NCBI GenBank assembly: GCA_944989445.1
Contig: CALYLW010000042.1
Span: forward strand, 791,242 to 855,241
DNA length: 64,000 bases
Reading direction: 5' to 3'
Origin: Ampullaceana balthica
Lineage: Eukaryota > Mollusca > Gastropoda > Lymnaeidae
The position numbers and the translations under genes are program-made. Positions 21,348 through 33,985 of this stretch are shown piece after piece. The notes under the pieces are model-generated. The model saw only the letters and a program-made list of their open reading frames with translations. It made no database searches and was not told the origin of the DNA. The number at the start of each line of letters is the position of its first letter. The first letter of the stretch is position 1.

Positions 21348-24300
21348 GTAGCTGATAGAAGATGATTGTGGCATGCCTAGAGTAGAGGAACTTCCAGGCA
21401 TGGGGCAGTAATGATGCAGTAGTTAGCAGTAGCTGATAGAAGATGATTGTGGCATGCCTAGAGTAGAGGAACTTCCAGGCATGGGGCAGTAATGATGCAG
21501 TAGTTAGAAGTAGCTGATAGAAGATGATTGTGGCATGCCTAGAGTAGAGGAACTTCCAGGCATGGGGCAGTAATGATGCAGTAGTTAGAAGTAGCTGATA
21601 GAAGATGATTGTGGCATGCCTAGAGTAGAGGAACTTCCAGGCATGGGGCAGTAATGATGCAGTAGTTAGAAGTAGCTGATAGAAGATGATTGTGGCATGC
21701 CTAGAGTAGAGGAACTTCCAGGCATGGGGCAGTAATGATGCAGTAGTTAGAAGTAGCTGATAGAAGATGATTGTGGCATGCCTAGAGTAGAGGAACTTCC
21801 AGGCATGGGGCAGTAATGATGCAGTAGTTAGAAGTAGCTGATAGAAGATGATTGTGGCATGCCTAGAGTAGAGGAACTTCCAGGCATGGGGCAGTAATGA
21901 TGCAGTAGTTAGAAGTAGCTGATAGAAGATGATTGTGGCATGCCTAGAGTAGAGGAACTTCCAGGCATGGGGCAGTAATGATGCAGTAGTTAGAAGTAGC
22001 TGATAGAAGATGATTGTGGCATGCCTAGAGTAGAGGAACTTCCAGGCATGGGGCAGTAATGATGCAGTAGTTAGAAGTAGCTGATAGAAGATGATTGTGG
22101 CATGCCTAGAGTAGAGGAACTTCCAGGCATGGGGCAGTAATGATGCAGTAGTTAGAAGTAGCTGATAGAAGATGATTGTGGCATGCCTAGAGTAGAGGAA
22201 CTTCCAGGCATGGGGCAGTAATGATGCAGTAGTTAGAAGTAGCTGATAGAAGATGATTGTGGCATGCCTAGAGTAGAGGAACTTCCAGGCATGGGGCAGT
22301 AATGATGCAGTAGTTAGAAGTAGCTGATAGAAGATGATTGTGGCATGCCTAGAGTAGAGGAACTTCCAGGCATGGGGCAGTAATGATGCAGTAGTTAGAA
22401 GTAGCTGATAGAAGATGATTGTGGCATGCCTAGAGTAGAGGAACTTCCAGGCATGGGGCAGTAATGATGCAGTAGTTAGAAGTAGCTGATAGAAGATGAT
22501 TGTGGCATGCCTAGAGTAGAGGAACTTCCAGGCATGGGGCAGTAATGATGCAGTAGTTAGAAGTAGCTGATAGAAGATGATTGTGGCATGCCTAGAGTAG
22601 AGGAACTTCCAGGCATGGGGCAGTAATGATGCAGTAGTTAGAAGTAGCTGATAGAAGATGATTGTGGCATGCCTAGAGTAGAGGAACTTCCAGGCATGGG
22701 GCAGTAATGATGCAGTAGTTAGAAGTAGCTGATAGAAGATGATTGTGGCATGCCTAGAGTAGAGGAACTTCCAGGCATGGGGCAGTAATGATGCAGTAGT
22801 TAGAAGTAGCTGATAGAAGATGATTGTGGCATGCCTAGAGTAGAGGAACTTCCAGGCATGGGGCAGTAATGATGCAGTAGTTAGAAGTAGCTGATAGAAG
22901 ATGATTGTGGCATGCCTAGAGTAGAGGAACTTCCAGGCATGGGGCAGTAATGATGCAGTAGTTAGAAGTAGCTGATAGAAGATGATTGTGGCATGCCTAG
23001 AGTAGAGGAACTTCCAGGCATGGGGCAGTAATGATGCAGTAGTTAGAAGTAGCTGATAGAAGATGATTGTGGCATGCCTAGAGTAGAGGAACTTCCAGGC
23101 ATGGGGCAGTAATGATGCAGTAGTTAGAAGTAGCTGATAGAAGATGATTGTGGCATGCCTAGAGTAGAGGAACTTCCAGGCATGGGGCAGTAATGATGCA
23201 GTAGTTAGAAGTAGCTGATAGAAGATGATTGTGGCATGCCTAGAGTAGAGGAACTTCCAGGCATGGGGCAGTAATGATGCAGTAGTTAGAAGTAGCTGAT
23301 AGAAGATGATTGTGGCATGCCTAGAGTAGAGGAACTTCCAGGCATGGGGCAGTAATGATGCAGTAGTTAGAAGTAGCTGATAGAAGATGATTGTGGCATG
23401 CCTAGAGTAGAGGAACTTCCAGGCATGGGGCAGTAATGATGCAGTAGTTAGAAGTAGCTGATAGAAGATGATTGTGGCATGCCTAGAGTAGAGGAACTTC
23501 CAGGCATGGGGCAGTAATGATGCAGTAGTTAGAAGTAGCTGATAGAAGATGATTGTGGCATGCCTAGAGTAGAGGAACTTCCAGGCATGGGGCAGTAATG
23601 ATGCAGTAGTTAGAAGTAGCTGATAGAAGATGATTGTGGCATGCCTAGAGTAGAGGAACTTCCAGGCATGGGGCAGTAATGATGCAGTAGTTAGAAGTAG
23701 CTGATAGAAGATGATTGTGGCATGCCTAGAGTAGAGGAACTTCCAGGCATGGGGCAGTAATGATGCAGTAGTTAGAAGTAGCTGATAGAAGATGATTGTG
23801 GCATGCCTAGAGTAGAGGAACTTCCAGGCATGGGGCAGTAATGATGCAGTAGTTAGAAGTAGCTGATAGAAGATGATTGTGGCATGCCTAGAGTAGAGGA
23901 ACTTCCAGGCATGGGGCAGTAATGATGCAGTAGTTAGAAGTAGCTGATAGAAGATGATTGTGGCATGCCTAGAGTAGAGGAACTTCCAGGCATGGGGCAG
24001 TAATGATGCAGTAGTTAGAAGTAGCTGATAGAAGATGATTGTGGCATGCCTAGAGTAGAGGAACTTCCAGGCATGGGGCAGTAATGATGCAGTAGTTAGA
24101 AGTAGCTGATAGAAGATGATTGTGGCATGCCTAGAGTAGAGGAACTTCCAGGCATGGGGCAGTAATGATGCAGTAGTTAGAAGTAGCTGATAGAAGATGA
24201 TTGTGGCATGCCTAGAGTAGAGGAACTTCCAGGCATGGGGCAGTAATGATGCAGTAGTTAGAAGTAGCTGATAGAAGATGATTGTGGCATGCCTAGAGTA

Positions 24301-27300
24301 GAGGAACTTCCAGGCATGGGGCAGTAATGATGCAGTAGTTAGAAGTAGCTGATAGAAGATGATTGTGGCATGCCTAGAGTAGAGGAACTTCCAGGCATGG
24401 GGCAGTAATGATGCAGTAGTTAGAAGTAGCTGATAGAAGATGATTGTGGCATGCCTAGAGTAGAGGAACTTCCAGGCATGGGGCAGTAATGATGCAGTAG
24501 TTAGAAGTAGCTGATAGAAGATGATTGTGGCATGCCTAGAGTAGAGGAACTTCCAGGCATGGGGCAGTAATGATGCAGTAGTTAGAAGTAGCTGATAGAA
24601 GATGATTGTGGCATGCCTAGAGTAGAGGAACTTCCAGGCATGGGGCAGTAATGATGCAGTAGTTAGAAGTAGCTGATAGAAGATGATTGTGGCATGCCTA
24701 GAGTAGAGGAACTTCCAGGCATGGGGCAGTAATGATGCAGTAGTTAGAAGTAGCTGATAGAAGATGATTGTGGCATGCCTAGAGTAGAGGAACTTCCAGG
24801 CATGGGGCAGTAATGATGCAGTAGTTAGAAGTAGCTGATAGAAGATGATTGTGGCATGCCTAGAGTAGAGGAACTTCCAGGCATGGGGCAGTAATGATGC
24901 AGTAGTTAGAAGTAGCTGATAGAAGATGATTGTGGCATGCCTAGAGTAGAGGAACTTCCAGGCATGGGGCAGTAATGATGCAGTAGTTAGAAGTAGCTGA
25001 TAGAAGATGATTGTGGCATGCCTAGAGTAGAGGAACTTCCAGGCATGGGGCAGTAATGATGCAGTAGTTAGAAGTAGCTGATAGAAGATGATTGTGGCAT
25101 GCCTAGAGTAGAGGAACTTCCAGGCATGGGGCAGTAATGATGCAGTAGTTAGAAGTAGCTGATAGAAGATGATTGTGGCATGCCTAGAGTAGAGGAACTT
25201 CCAGGCATGGGGCAGTAATGATGCAGTAGTTAGAAGTAGCTGATAGAAGATGATTGTGGCATGCCTAGAGTAGAGGAACTTCCAGGCATGGGGCAGTAAT
25301 GATGCAGTAGTTAGAAGTAGCTGATAGAAGATGATTGTGGCATGCCTAGAGTAGAGGAACTTCCAGGCATGGGGCAGTAATGATGCAGTAGTTAGAAGTA
25401 GCTGATAGAAGATGATTGTGGCATGCCTAGAGTAGAGGAACTTCCAGGCATGGGGCAGTAATGATGCAGTAGTTAGAAGTAGCTGATAGAAGATGATTGT
25501 GGCATGCCTAGAGTAGAGGAACTTCCAGGCATGGGGCAGTAATGATGCAGTAGTTAGAAGTAGCTGATAGAAGATGATTGTGGCATGCCTAGAGTAGAGG
25601 AACTTCCAGGCATGGGGCAGTAATGATGCAGTAGTTAGAAGTAGCTGATAGAAGATGATTGTGGCATGCCTAGAGTAGAGGAACTTCCAGGCATGGGGCA
25701 GTAATGATGCAGTAGTTAGAAGTAGCTGATAGAAGATGATTGTGGCATGCCTAGAGTAGAGGAACTTCCAGGCATGGGGCAGTAATGATGCAGTAGTTAG
25801 AAGTAGCTGATAGAAGATGATTGTGGCATGCCTAGAGTAGAGGAACTTCCAGGCATGGGGCAGTAATGATGCAGTAGTTAGAAGTAGCTGATAGAAGATG
25901 ATTGTGGCATGCCTAGAGTAGAGGAACTTCCAGGCATGGGGCAGTAATGATGCAGTAGTTAGAAGTAGCTGATAGAAGATGATTGTGGCATGCCTAGAGT
26001 AGAGGAACTTCCAGGCATGGGGCAGTAATGATGCAGTAGTTAGAAGTAGCTGATAGAAGATGATTGTGGCATGCCTAGAGTAGAGGAACTTCCAGGCATG
26101 GGGCAGTAATGATGCAGTAGTTAGAAGTAGCTGATAGAAGATGATTGTGGCATGCCTAGAGTAGAGGAACTTCCAGGCATGGGGCAGTAATGATGCAGTA
26201 GTTAGAAGTAGCTGATAGAAGATGATTGTGGCATGCCTAGAGTAGAGGAACTTCCAGGCATGGGGCAGTAATGATGCAGTAGTTAGAAGTAGCTGATAGA
26301 AGATGATTGTGGCATGCCTAGAGTAGAGGAACTTCCAGGCATGGGGCAGTAATGATGCAGTAGTTAGAAGTAGCTGATAGAAGATGATTGTGGCATGCCT
26401 AGAGTAGAGGAACTTCCAGGCATGGGGCAGTAATGATGCAGTAGTTAGAAGTAGCTGATAGAAGATGATTGTGGCATGCCTAGAGTAGAGGAACTTCCAG
26501 GCATGGGGCAGTAATGATGCAGTAGTTAGAAGTAGCTGATAGAAGATGATTGTGGCATGCCTAGAGTAGAGGAACTTCCAGGCATGGGGCAGTAATGATG
26601 CAGTAGTTAGAAGTAGCTGATAGAAGATGATTGTGGCATGCCTAGAGTAGAGGAACTTCCAGGCATGGGGCAGTAATGATGCAGTAGTTAGAAGTAGCTG
26701 ATAGAAGATGATTGTGGCATGCCTAGAGTAGAGGAACTTCCAGGCATGGGGCAGTAATGATGCAGTAGTTAGAAGTAGCTGATAGAAGATGATTGTGGCA
26801 TGCCTAGAGTAGAGGAACTTCCAGGCATGGGGCAGTAATGATGCAGTAGTTAGAAGTAGCTGATAGAAGATGATTGTGGCATGCCTAGAGTAGAGGAACT
26901 TCCAGGCATGGGGCAGTAATGATGCAGTAGTTAGAAGTAGCTGATAGAAGATGATTGTGGCATGCCTAGAGTAGAGGAACTTCCAGGCATGGGGCAGTAA
27001 TGATGCAGTAGTTAGAAGTAGCTGATAGAAGATGATTGTGGCATGCCTAGAGTAGAGGAACTTCCAGGCATGGGGCAGTAATGATGCAGTAGTTAGAAGT
27101 AGCTGATAGAAGATGATTGTGGCATGCCTAGAGTAGAGGAACTTCCAGGCATGGGGCAGTAATGATGCAGTAGTTAGAAGTAGCTGATAGAAGATGATTG
27201 TGGCATGCCTAGAGTAGAGGAACTTCCAGGCATGGGGCAGTAATGATGCAGTAGTTAGAAGTAGCTGATAGAAGATGATTGTGGCATGCCTAGAGTAGAG

Positions 27301-28209
27301 GAACTTCCAGGCATGGGGCAGTAATGATGCAGTAGTTAGAAGTAGCTGATAGAAGATGATTGTGGCATGCCTAGAGTAGAGGAACTTCCAGGCATGGGGC
27401 AGTAATGATGCAGTAGTTAGAAGTAGCTGATAGAAGATGATTGTGGCATGCCTAGAGTAGAGGAACTTCCAGGCATGGGGCAGTAATGATGCAGTAGTTA
27501 GAAGTAGCTGATAGAAGATGATTGTGGCATGCCTAGAGTAGAGGAACTTCCAGGCATGGGGCAGTAATGATGCAGTAGTTAGAAGTAGCTGATAGAAGAT
27601 GATTGTGGCATGCCTAGAGTAGAGGAACTTCCAGGCATGGGGCAGTAATGATGCAGTAGTTAGAAGTAGCTGATAGAAGATGATTGTGGCATGCCTAGAG
27701 TAGAGGAACTTCCAGGCATGGGGCAGTAATGATGCAGTAGTTAGAAGTAGCTGATAGAAGATGATTGTGGCATGCCTAGAGTAGAGGAACTTCCAGGCAT
27801 GGGGCAGTAATGATGCAGTAGTTAGAAGTAGCTGATAGAAGATGATTGTGGCATGCCTAGAGTAGAGGAACTTCCAGGCATGGGGCAGTAATGATGCAGT
27901 AGTTAGAAGTAGCTGATAGAAGATGATTGTGGCATGCCTAGAGTAGAGGAACTTCCAGGCATGGGGCAGTAATGATGCAGTAGTTAGAAGTAGCTGATAG
28001 AAGATGATTGTGGCATGCCTAGAGTAGAGGAACTTCCAGGCATGGGGCAGTAATGATGCAGTAGTTAGAAGTAGCTGATAGAAGATGATTGTGGCATGCC
28101 TAGAGTAGAGGAACTTCCAGGCATGGGGCAGTAATGATGCAGTAGTTAGAAGTAGCTGATAGAAGATGATTGTGGCATGCCTAGAGTAGAGGAACTTCCA
28201 GGCATGGGG
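21348..28209. repeat. Highly uniform 81-bp satellite, about 85 units
   Basis: Units start GTAGCTGATAGAAGATGATT and recur exactly every 81 bases (21348, 21429, 21510 ... 28152; 28152-21348 = 84 x 81). From unit 2 onward I saw no substitution; unit 1 differs at its end (TTAGCA versus TTAGAA). The unit contains the palindrome GGCATGCC, the near-palindrome GGAACTTCC and, at its end, GCAGTAATGATGCAGTAGTT. Both strands carry stops, so it is non-coding. The sequence is unrelated to the other 81-bp array at 2365-3178. Such uniformity implies recent amplification, strong homogenisation or an assembly effect. Confidence 0.98.
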
Positions 28210-29336
28210 CAGTAATGATGCAGTAATGATGCAGTAATGATGCAGTAATGATGCAGTAATGATGCAGTAATGATGCAGTAATGATGCAGTAATGATGCAG
28301 TAATGATGCAGTAATGATGCAGTAATGATGCAGTAATGATGCAGTAATGATGCAGTAATGATGCAGTAATGATGCAGTAATGATGCAGTAATGATGCAGT
28401 AAAGATGCAGTAATGATGCAGTAATGATGCAGTAATGATGCAGTAATGATGCAGTAATGATGCAGTAATGATGCAGTAATGATGCAGTAATGATGCAGTA
28501 ATGATGCAGTAATGATGCAGTAATGATGCAGTAATGATGCAGTAATGATGCAGTAATGATGCAGTAATGATGCAGTAATGATGCAGTAATGATGCAGTAA
28601 TGATGCAGTAATGATGCAGTAATGATGCAGTAATGATGCAGTAATGATGCAGTAATGATGCAGTAATGATGCAGTAATGATGCAGTAATGATGCAGTAAT
28701 GATGCAGTAATGATGCAGTAATGATGCAGTAATGATGCAGTAATGATGCAGTAATGATGCAGTAATGATGCAGTAATGATGCAGTAATGATGCAGTAATG
28801 ATGCAGTAATGATGCAGTAATGATGCAGTAATGATGCAGTAATGATGCAGTAATGATGCAGTAATGATGCAGTAATGATGCAGTAATGATGCAGTAATGA
28901 TGCAGTAATGATGCAGTAATGATGCAGTAATGATGCAGTAATGATGCAGTAATGATGCAGTAATGATGCAGTAATGATGCAGTAATGATGCAGTAATGAT
29001 GCAGTAATGATGCAGTAATGATGCAGTAATGATGCAGTAATGATGCAGTAATGATGCAGTAATGATGCAGTAATGATGCAGTAATGATGCAGTAATGATG
29101 CAGTAATGATGCAGTAATGATGCAGTAATGATGCAGTAATGATGCAGTAATGATGCAGTAATGATGCAGTAATGATGCAGTAATGATGCAGTAATGATGC
29201 AGTAATGATGCAGTAATGATGCAGTAATGATGCAGTAATGATGCAGTAATGATGCAGTAATGATGCAGTAATGATGCAGTAATGATGCAGTAATGATGCA
29301 GTAATGATGCAGTAATGATGCAGTAATGATGCAGTA
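28210..29336. repeat. 11-bp array, 102 units, expanded inside the last 81-bp unit
   Basis: Unit CAGTAATGATG. From the first C at 28210 to the final CAGTAG at 29332 is 1122 = 102 x 11 bases. The array sits inside unit 85 of the preceding satellite: it is entered through CATGGGG and left through CAGTAGTTAG, both part of the 81-bp unit, which itself holds about 1.5 copies of the 11-mer. One substitution (T to A at 28403) was seen. The minus strand lacks stops in every frame, giving 397 and 403 codon frames of an 11-residue repeat; these are not genes. Confidence 0.98.
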
Positions 29337-29372
29337 GTTAGCGGAAATCCCATCCACGCTGAATAGAGCAGC

Positions 29373-29668
29373 AATGTGGACTGAGCCCCTACCAGGGGAG
29401 TCAGGTTACAATGTGGACTGAGCCCCTACCAGGGGAGTCAGGCTACAATGTGGACTGAGCCCCTACCAGGGGAGTCAGGTTACAATGTGGACTGAGCCCC
29501 TACCAGGGGAGTCAGGTTACAATGTGGACTGAGCCCCTACCAGGGGAGTCAGGTTACAATGTGGACTGAGCCCCTACCAGGGGAGTCAGGTTACAATGTG
29601 GACTGAGCCCCTACCAGGGGAGTCAGGTTACAATGTGGACTGAGCCCCTACCAGTGGAGTCAGGTTTA
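29373..29668. repeat. 37-bp minisatellite, 8 copies
   Basis: Unit AATGTGGACTGAGCCCCTAC plus CAGGGGAGTCAGGTTAC. Copies are nearly identical (one GGCTAC, one CCAGTGG). Each carries the inverted pair CCCC-TACCA-GGGG, so transcripts could form a short hairpin in each unit. Confidence 0.96.
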
Positions 29669-30016
29669 ATTATAGGACAGAAAACAAGGAAATCATTTCT
29701 TATTTCCCCTAGATAGACAGCAAGGGGCTCGAACAGTCGGCATTACAGCCTAATCCCTGAAGAGGTGTAGTTTCCGTCACCTGACCCTAGACAATGGTAT
29801 ACGTCACGGCCCATCTGTTGGAGTTGGTTGCTAAGTATCGCCCAAGGCCTTAAGAGCGAAAATTAAAGCCAAGAAGATTATGTAAGCATGATGTCACATG
29901 ACAAGTTTGCTTTACAGTCTTATTTCTTACCTTCTGCTCGCTAGTCGCTTTATCGGGTGCTTTGTAAACAATTGTGTACAGCGCTGAATGCAGTGAATAT
30001 ATATATATATATATAT
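29669..30016. other. Spacer ending in a TA microsatellite
   Basis: About 330 bases with no gene, then about 10 TA dinucleotides at 29997-30016, where the ACTAG element is inserted. A B-box-like TGTTCGAGCCCC occurs on the minus strand near 29725, but no A box or tRNA fold supports it. Confidence 0.45.
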
Positions 30017-33000
30017 ACTAGTGTATTACCCGTCAAAAATAACGGAAGTTTTCAGCTGAAATCTATTTATTTTGAAAAAATGCACTTTTTTAGGGCGCCT
30101 ACGGCGCCCACCTTTTTCAAAGGCCCAACTAACTTGTCCTTGTTTGATAAATGCGAAATATTAAACTTTCTTGAATGCACACAAAGTATTTTATAATAGG
30201 GTTTATAGGGCACCTACGGCGCCCCCTTTGTTTTTTAAAATTTTATAATTAACCATCATCAAATCCTCTTTTTAAATCCTTTATATTAACTCGTGGTGTC
30301 TGCGGCCGCCTTTGATTGCTTGCTTGCTTGCTTGTCGCCAAAACTTTGGATCGATTTGTAAACCACTTCCTCGTAAGCTAGCGAGCTGAAATTTAGCAGG
30401 CAGTTTTGTACCGATAATAAAAACAATGTCTCAAAATTTCAGATCGATCGCATGTACCGTAATTAAATTATTGATTTTTTAGATTATTTTATTTATTCCT
30501 ATGTATCATGCTATTTTTTGAGATAGAACGTCGCGGTGCTTATTATATTGAACAACCTTTCTGTCGCGCAATAAGGTGCGTATTTTATTGACAACTCTTT
30601 TTATAAACATATTCCTGATCGGTGCGCATTATATTAAACGTGTTTTACGACACAACTGCAATTTTGTATTTTTGGATGGTCTTGCGCTGCGTATTATAAT
30701 GAACATTCTTTTAGTTACGTCTCGTACATAGAGGATTTAGTCAAAAACTTGGTTTTTTACGTTTTTTAAAATTAAATCCTTTATATTAACTCGTGTTGTC
30801 TGGTTGCTTGCTTGCTTGATTGTCGCCAAAACTTTTGGATCGATTTTTAACCCACTTCCTCGTAAGCATAGATGTCTGAAATTTTGCAGGCAGTTTCGTG
30901 CCGATGATAAAAACGATGTGTCAAAATTTCAGATCGATCGCATGTACTGTAATTAAATTATTGAATTTTTAGATTATTTTATTTATCCTCTATGTATCAT
31001 GATATTTTTTTAGATAGAGTGTCGCGGTGCGTATTATATTGAACAACCTTTCTGTCGCGCAATAAGGTGCGTATTTTATTGACAACACTTTTTATAAACA
31101 TATTCCTGATCGGTGCGCATTATATTAAACATGTTTTACGACACAACTGCAATTTTGTATTCTTGGATGGTCTTGCGCTGCGTATTATAATGAACATTCT
31201 TTTAGTTACTTCTCGTACATAAAGGATTTATAGTCAAAAACTTGTTTTTTTACGGGTTTTTTAATGATTAAATCCTTTATATTAACTCGTGGTGTCTTCT
31301 TGCTTGCACCCTTGATTGCTTGTCGCCAAAACTTTTGATCGATTTTTAACCCACTTCCTCGTAAGCTAGCGAGCTGAAATTTTGCAGGCAGTTTTGTACC
31401 GATGATAAAAACAATGTCTCAAAATTTCAGATCGATCGCATGTACCGTAATTAAATTATTGATTTTTTTAGATTATTTTATTTATTCCTATGTATCATGA
31501 TATTTTTTGAGATAGAGCGTCGCGGTGCGTATTATATTGAACAACCTTTCTGTCGCGCAATAAGGTGTGTATTTTATTGACAGCTCTTTTTATAAACATA
31601 TTCCTGATCGGTGCGCATTATATTAAACATGTTTTACGACACAACTGCAATTTTGTATTTTTGGATGGTCTTGCGCTGCGTATTATAATGAAACATTCTT
31701 TTAGTTACGTCTCGTACATAAAGGATTTAGTCAAAAACTTGGTTGTTTACGTTTTTTTTAAATTAAATCCTTTATATTAAATCGTGTTGTCTGGTTGCTT
31801 GCTTGCTTGATTGTCGCCAAAACTTTTGGATCGATTTTAACCCACTTCCCCGTAAGCTAGCGATCTGAAATTTTGCAGGCAGATCGTGCCGATGATAAAA
31901 ACGATGTGTCAAAATTTCAGATCGATCGCATGTACTGTAATTAAATTATTGAATTTTTAGATTATTTTATGTATCTCTATGTATCATGATATTTTTTTAG
32001 ATAGAGTGTCGCGGTGCGTATTATATTGAACAACCTTTCTGTCGCGCAATAAGGTGGGTATTTTATTAACAACACTTTTTATAAACATATTCCTGATCGG
32101 TGCGCATTATATTAAACATGTTTTACGACACAACTGCAATTTTGTATTTTGGATGGTCTTGCGCTGCGTATTATAATGAACATTCTTTTAGTTACTTCTC
32201 GTACATAAAGGATTTATAGTCAAAAACTTGTTTTTTTACGGGTTTTTTAATGATTAAATCCTTTATATTAACTCGTGGTGTCTTCTTGCTTGCACCCTTG
32301 ATTGCTTGTCGCCAAAATTTTGATCAATTTTTAACCCACTTCCTCGTAATCTAGCAAGCTGAAATTTTGCAGGCAGTTTTGTACCGATGATAAAAACAAT
32401 GTCTCAAAATTTCAGATCGATCGCATGTACCGTAATTAAATTATTGATTTTTTTAGATTATTTTATTTATTCCTATGTATCATGATATTTTTTGAGATAG
32501 AACGTCGCGGTGCTTATTATATTGAACAACCTTTCTGTCGCGCAATAAGGTGTGTATTTTATTGACAGCTCTTTTTATAAACATATTCCTGATCGGTGCG
32601 CATTATATTAAACATGTTTTACGACACAACTGCAATTTTGTATTTTTGGATGGTCTTGCGCTGCGTATTATAATGAACATTCTTTTAGTTACGTCTCGTA
32701 CATAAAGGATTTAGTCAAAAACTTGGTTGTTTACGTTTTTTTTAAATTAAATCCTTTATATTAAATCGTGTTGTCTGGTTGCTTGCTTGCTTGATTGTCG
32801 CCAAAACTTTTGGATCGATTTTTAACCCACTTCCTCGTAAGCTAGCGATCTTAAATTTTGCAGGCAGACTCGTGCCGATGATAAAAACGATGTGTCAAAA
32901 TTTCAGATCGATCCCATTTACTGTAATTAAATTATTGAATTTTTAGATTATTTTATGTATCCTCTATGTATCATGATATTTTTTTAGATAGAGTGTCGCG

Positions 33001-33428
33001 GTGCGTATTATATTGAACAACCTTTCTGTCGCGCAATAAGGTGCGTATTTTATTGACAGCTCTTTTTATAAACATATTCCTGATCGGTGCGCATTATATT
33101 AAACATGTTTTCGACACAACTACAATTTTGTATTTTTGGATGGTCTTGCGCTGCGTATTATAATGAACATTCTTTTATTTACTTTTCGAACATAAAGGAT
33201 TTATAGTCAAATACTTGGTTTTTAAAGTTTTTTTAAAATTACATTGTTCCCTTTTCCAAAATTAAAATATGAGCTAAAACAATGACGTCATATAATATTT
33301 TTTTTACAGCGCATCTTTAATTTCCACAACTTTTGATGCATTGGTGCAGTAATTTGGTGCGCTGCTTTCTAAAATTAGTAGCGTCACGGACAGACACTAC
33401 AGACGTGACAGAGATTGCAAATTATATA

Positions 33429-33430
<2 letters not shown>
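30017..33430 (+). mobile_element. Long ACTAG-terminated element with a six-unit tandem core
   Basis: Begins ACTAGTGTATTACCCGTCAA inside a TA tract and ends near TTGCAAATTATATA at another TA tract. The left flank (30017-30272) has GGGCGCCTACGGCGCC twice; the right flank (33239-33430) has TTACAGCGCATCTTTAAT and a TGACGTCA octamer. Both flanks match the coreless copy at 14480-14916. No transposase, Rep/helicase or reverse transcriptase is encoded, so it must be non-autonomous. Structure resembles Helitron-like or Pearl-like miniature elements; the class is not proven. Confidence 0.78.
30273..33238 (+). repeat. Core array: six units of about 490-500 bp in A-B-A-B-A-B order
   Basis: Units begin TTAAATCCTTTATATTAA at about 30273, 30773, 31269, 31764, 32254 and 32747. 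Odd units (type A) carry GCTGAAAT with AAAACAATGTCTC and the T-extended TGATTTTTTAG; even units (type B) carry GTTGTCTGGTTGCTTGCTTG, AAAACGATGTGTC and TACTGTAATTAAATTATTGAA. The dimer of about 985 bp is therefore the repeating unit. Each unit includes a TTGC microsatellite and ATCGATCGCATGTAC. Unit 6 diverges at its right end. Confidence 0.92.
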
Positions 33431-33499
<69 letters not shown>

Positions 33500-33540
33500 G
33501 TGTGTGTGTATAATATATATATGTGTATATATATACGTGT
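33431..33540. repeat. TA dinucleotide microsatellite
   Basis: About 30 TA dinucleotides at 33436-33497, then TGTGTGTG and further TA-rich sequence. It abuts the right end of the ACTAG element. Confidence 0.95.
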
Positions 33541-33790
33541 GTGCGTATGTGTGACTAGTATTTATCATAAAATCCGGAATAACTTCGTATCTTCTAGTTA
33601 ACAAGTTTGCAGTTGGCATTATCAACGCGCTTATCAACATTTCACTATTATTGGAACTGGTTCGGATAACCGGACATAGAATATTCCAGCCCGTCTGACT
33701 GCTATGCCGTCTGTCATCTACACACACGCGAAGGCGACTCTTGAGGTGATAGAATTTGATGCGCCATCGTGGAACATCCGAACAAGACAT
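33541..33790 (-). CDS. Small unknown ORF or first exon, 5' end adjoining the promoter-like repeat
   Basis: An ATG at 33790 opens a minus-strand frame reading [20 protein letters not shown] and on to about residue 84 before it runs into the TA microsatellite, where it would become Tyr-Ile repeats (frame formally ends 33431). The first part has ordinary, mixed composition. A possible splice donor (CGC followed by GTGTGTGTAG) lies after about residue 21. It is immediately downstream of the 182-bp repeat, which holds CCAAT motifs in suitable orientation. I recognise no family; it may be chance. Confidence 0.2.
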
Positions 33791-33803
33791 TTTGGCTTAT
33801 TGT

Positions 33804-33985
33804 ACAGCACTAAACACATAACTCGTCGGGTCATTTTTATCAAGTTGTGTGCCAGTAATCCCTTCAGCCAATCTCGTCTGTAACCTTCAGCGGCGGCGTG
33901 GAAGGTGTGAAGCCAATTGGCCTTTTCAGCCAACGGCTAAGATAGATTCCGTTTAAAAAGTTGCAAAATCCTTGATTACTCAAGG
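33804..33985. repeat. Left copy (182 bp) of the direct repeat bracketing the LINE
   Basis: Runs from ACAGCACTAAACACATAACT to CCTTGATTACTCAAGG. Compared with the right copy (37255-37448) it has three substitutions and lacks 12 bases at 33860/33861, a gap that removes a CACGTG. It contains CCAATTGG (33913-33920) and a second CCAAT (33868-33872). It is either an unusually long target-site duplication or a repeat unit belonging to the element. Confidence 0.92.

Noticed and set aside
21348..29336. CRISPR-like regular array
   Set aside because: Units are contiguous with no unique spacers, and the context is an animal genome.
28146..29374. Two minus-strand frames of about 400 codons with an 11-residue repeat
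   Set aside because: They are translations of the 11-bp array; every minus frame is open because the unit lacks stops on that strand.
29700..29800. Possible second tRNA-like or SINE head on the minus strand
   Set aside because: Only a B-box-like TGTTCGAGCCCC is visible; no matching A box at proper spacing.
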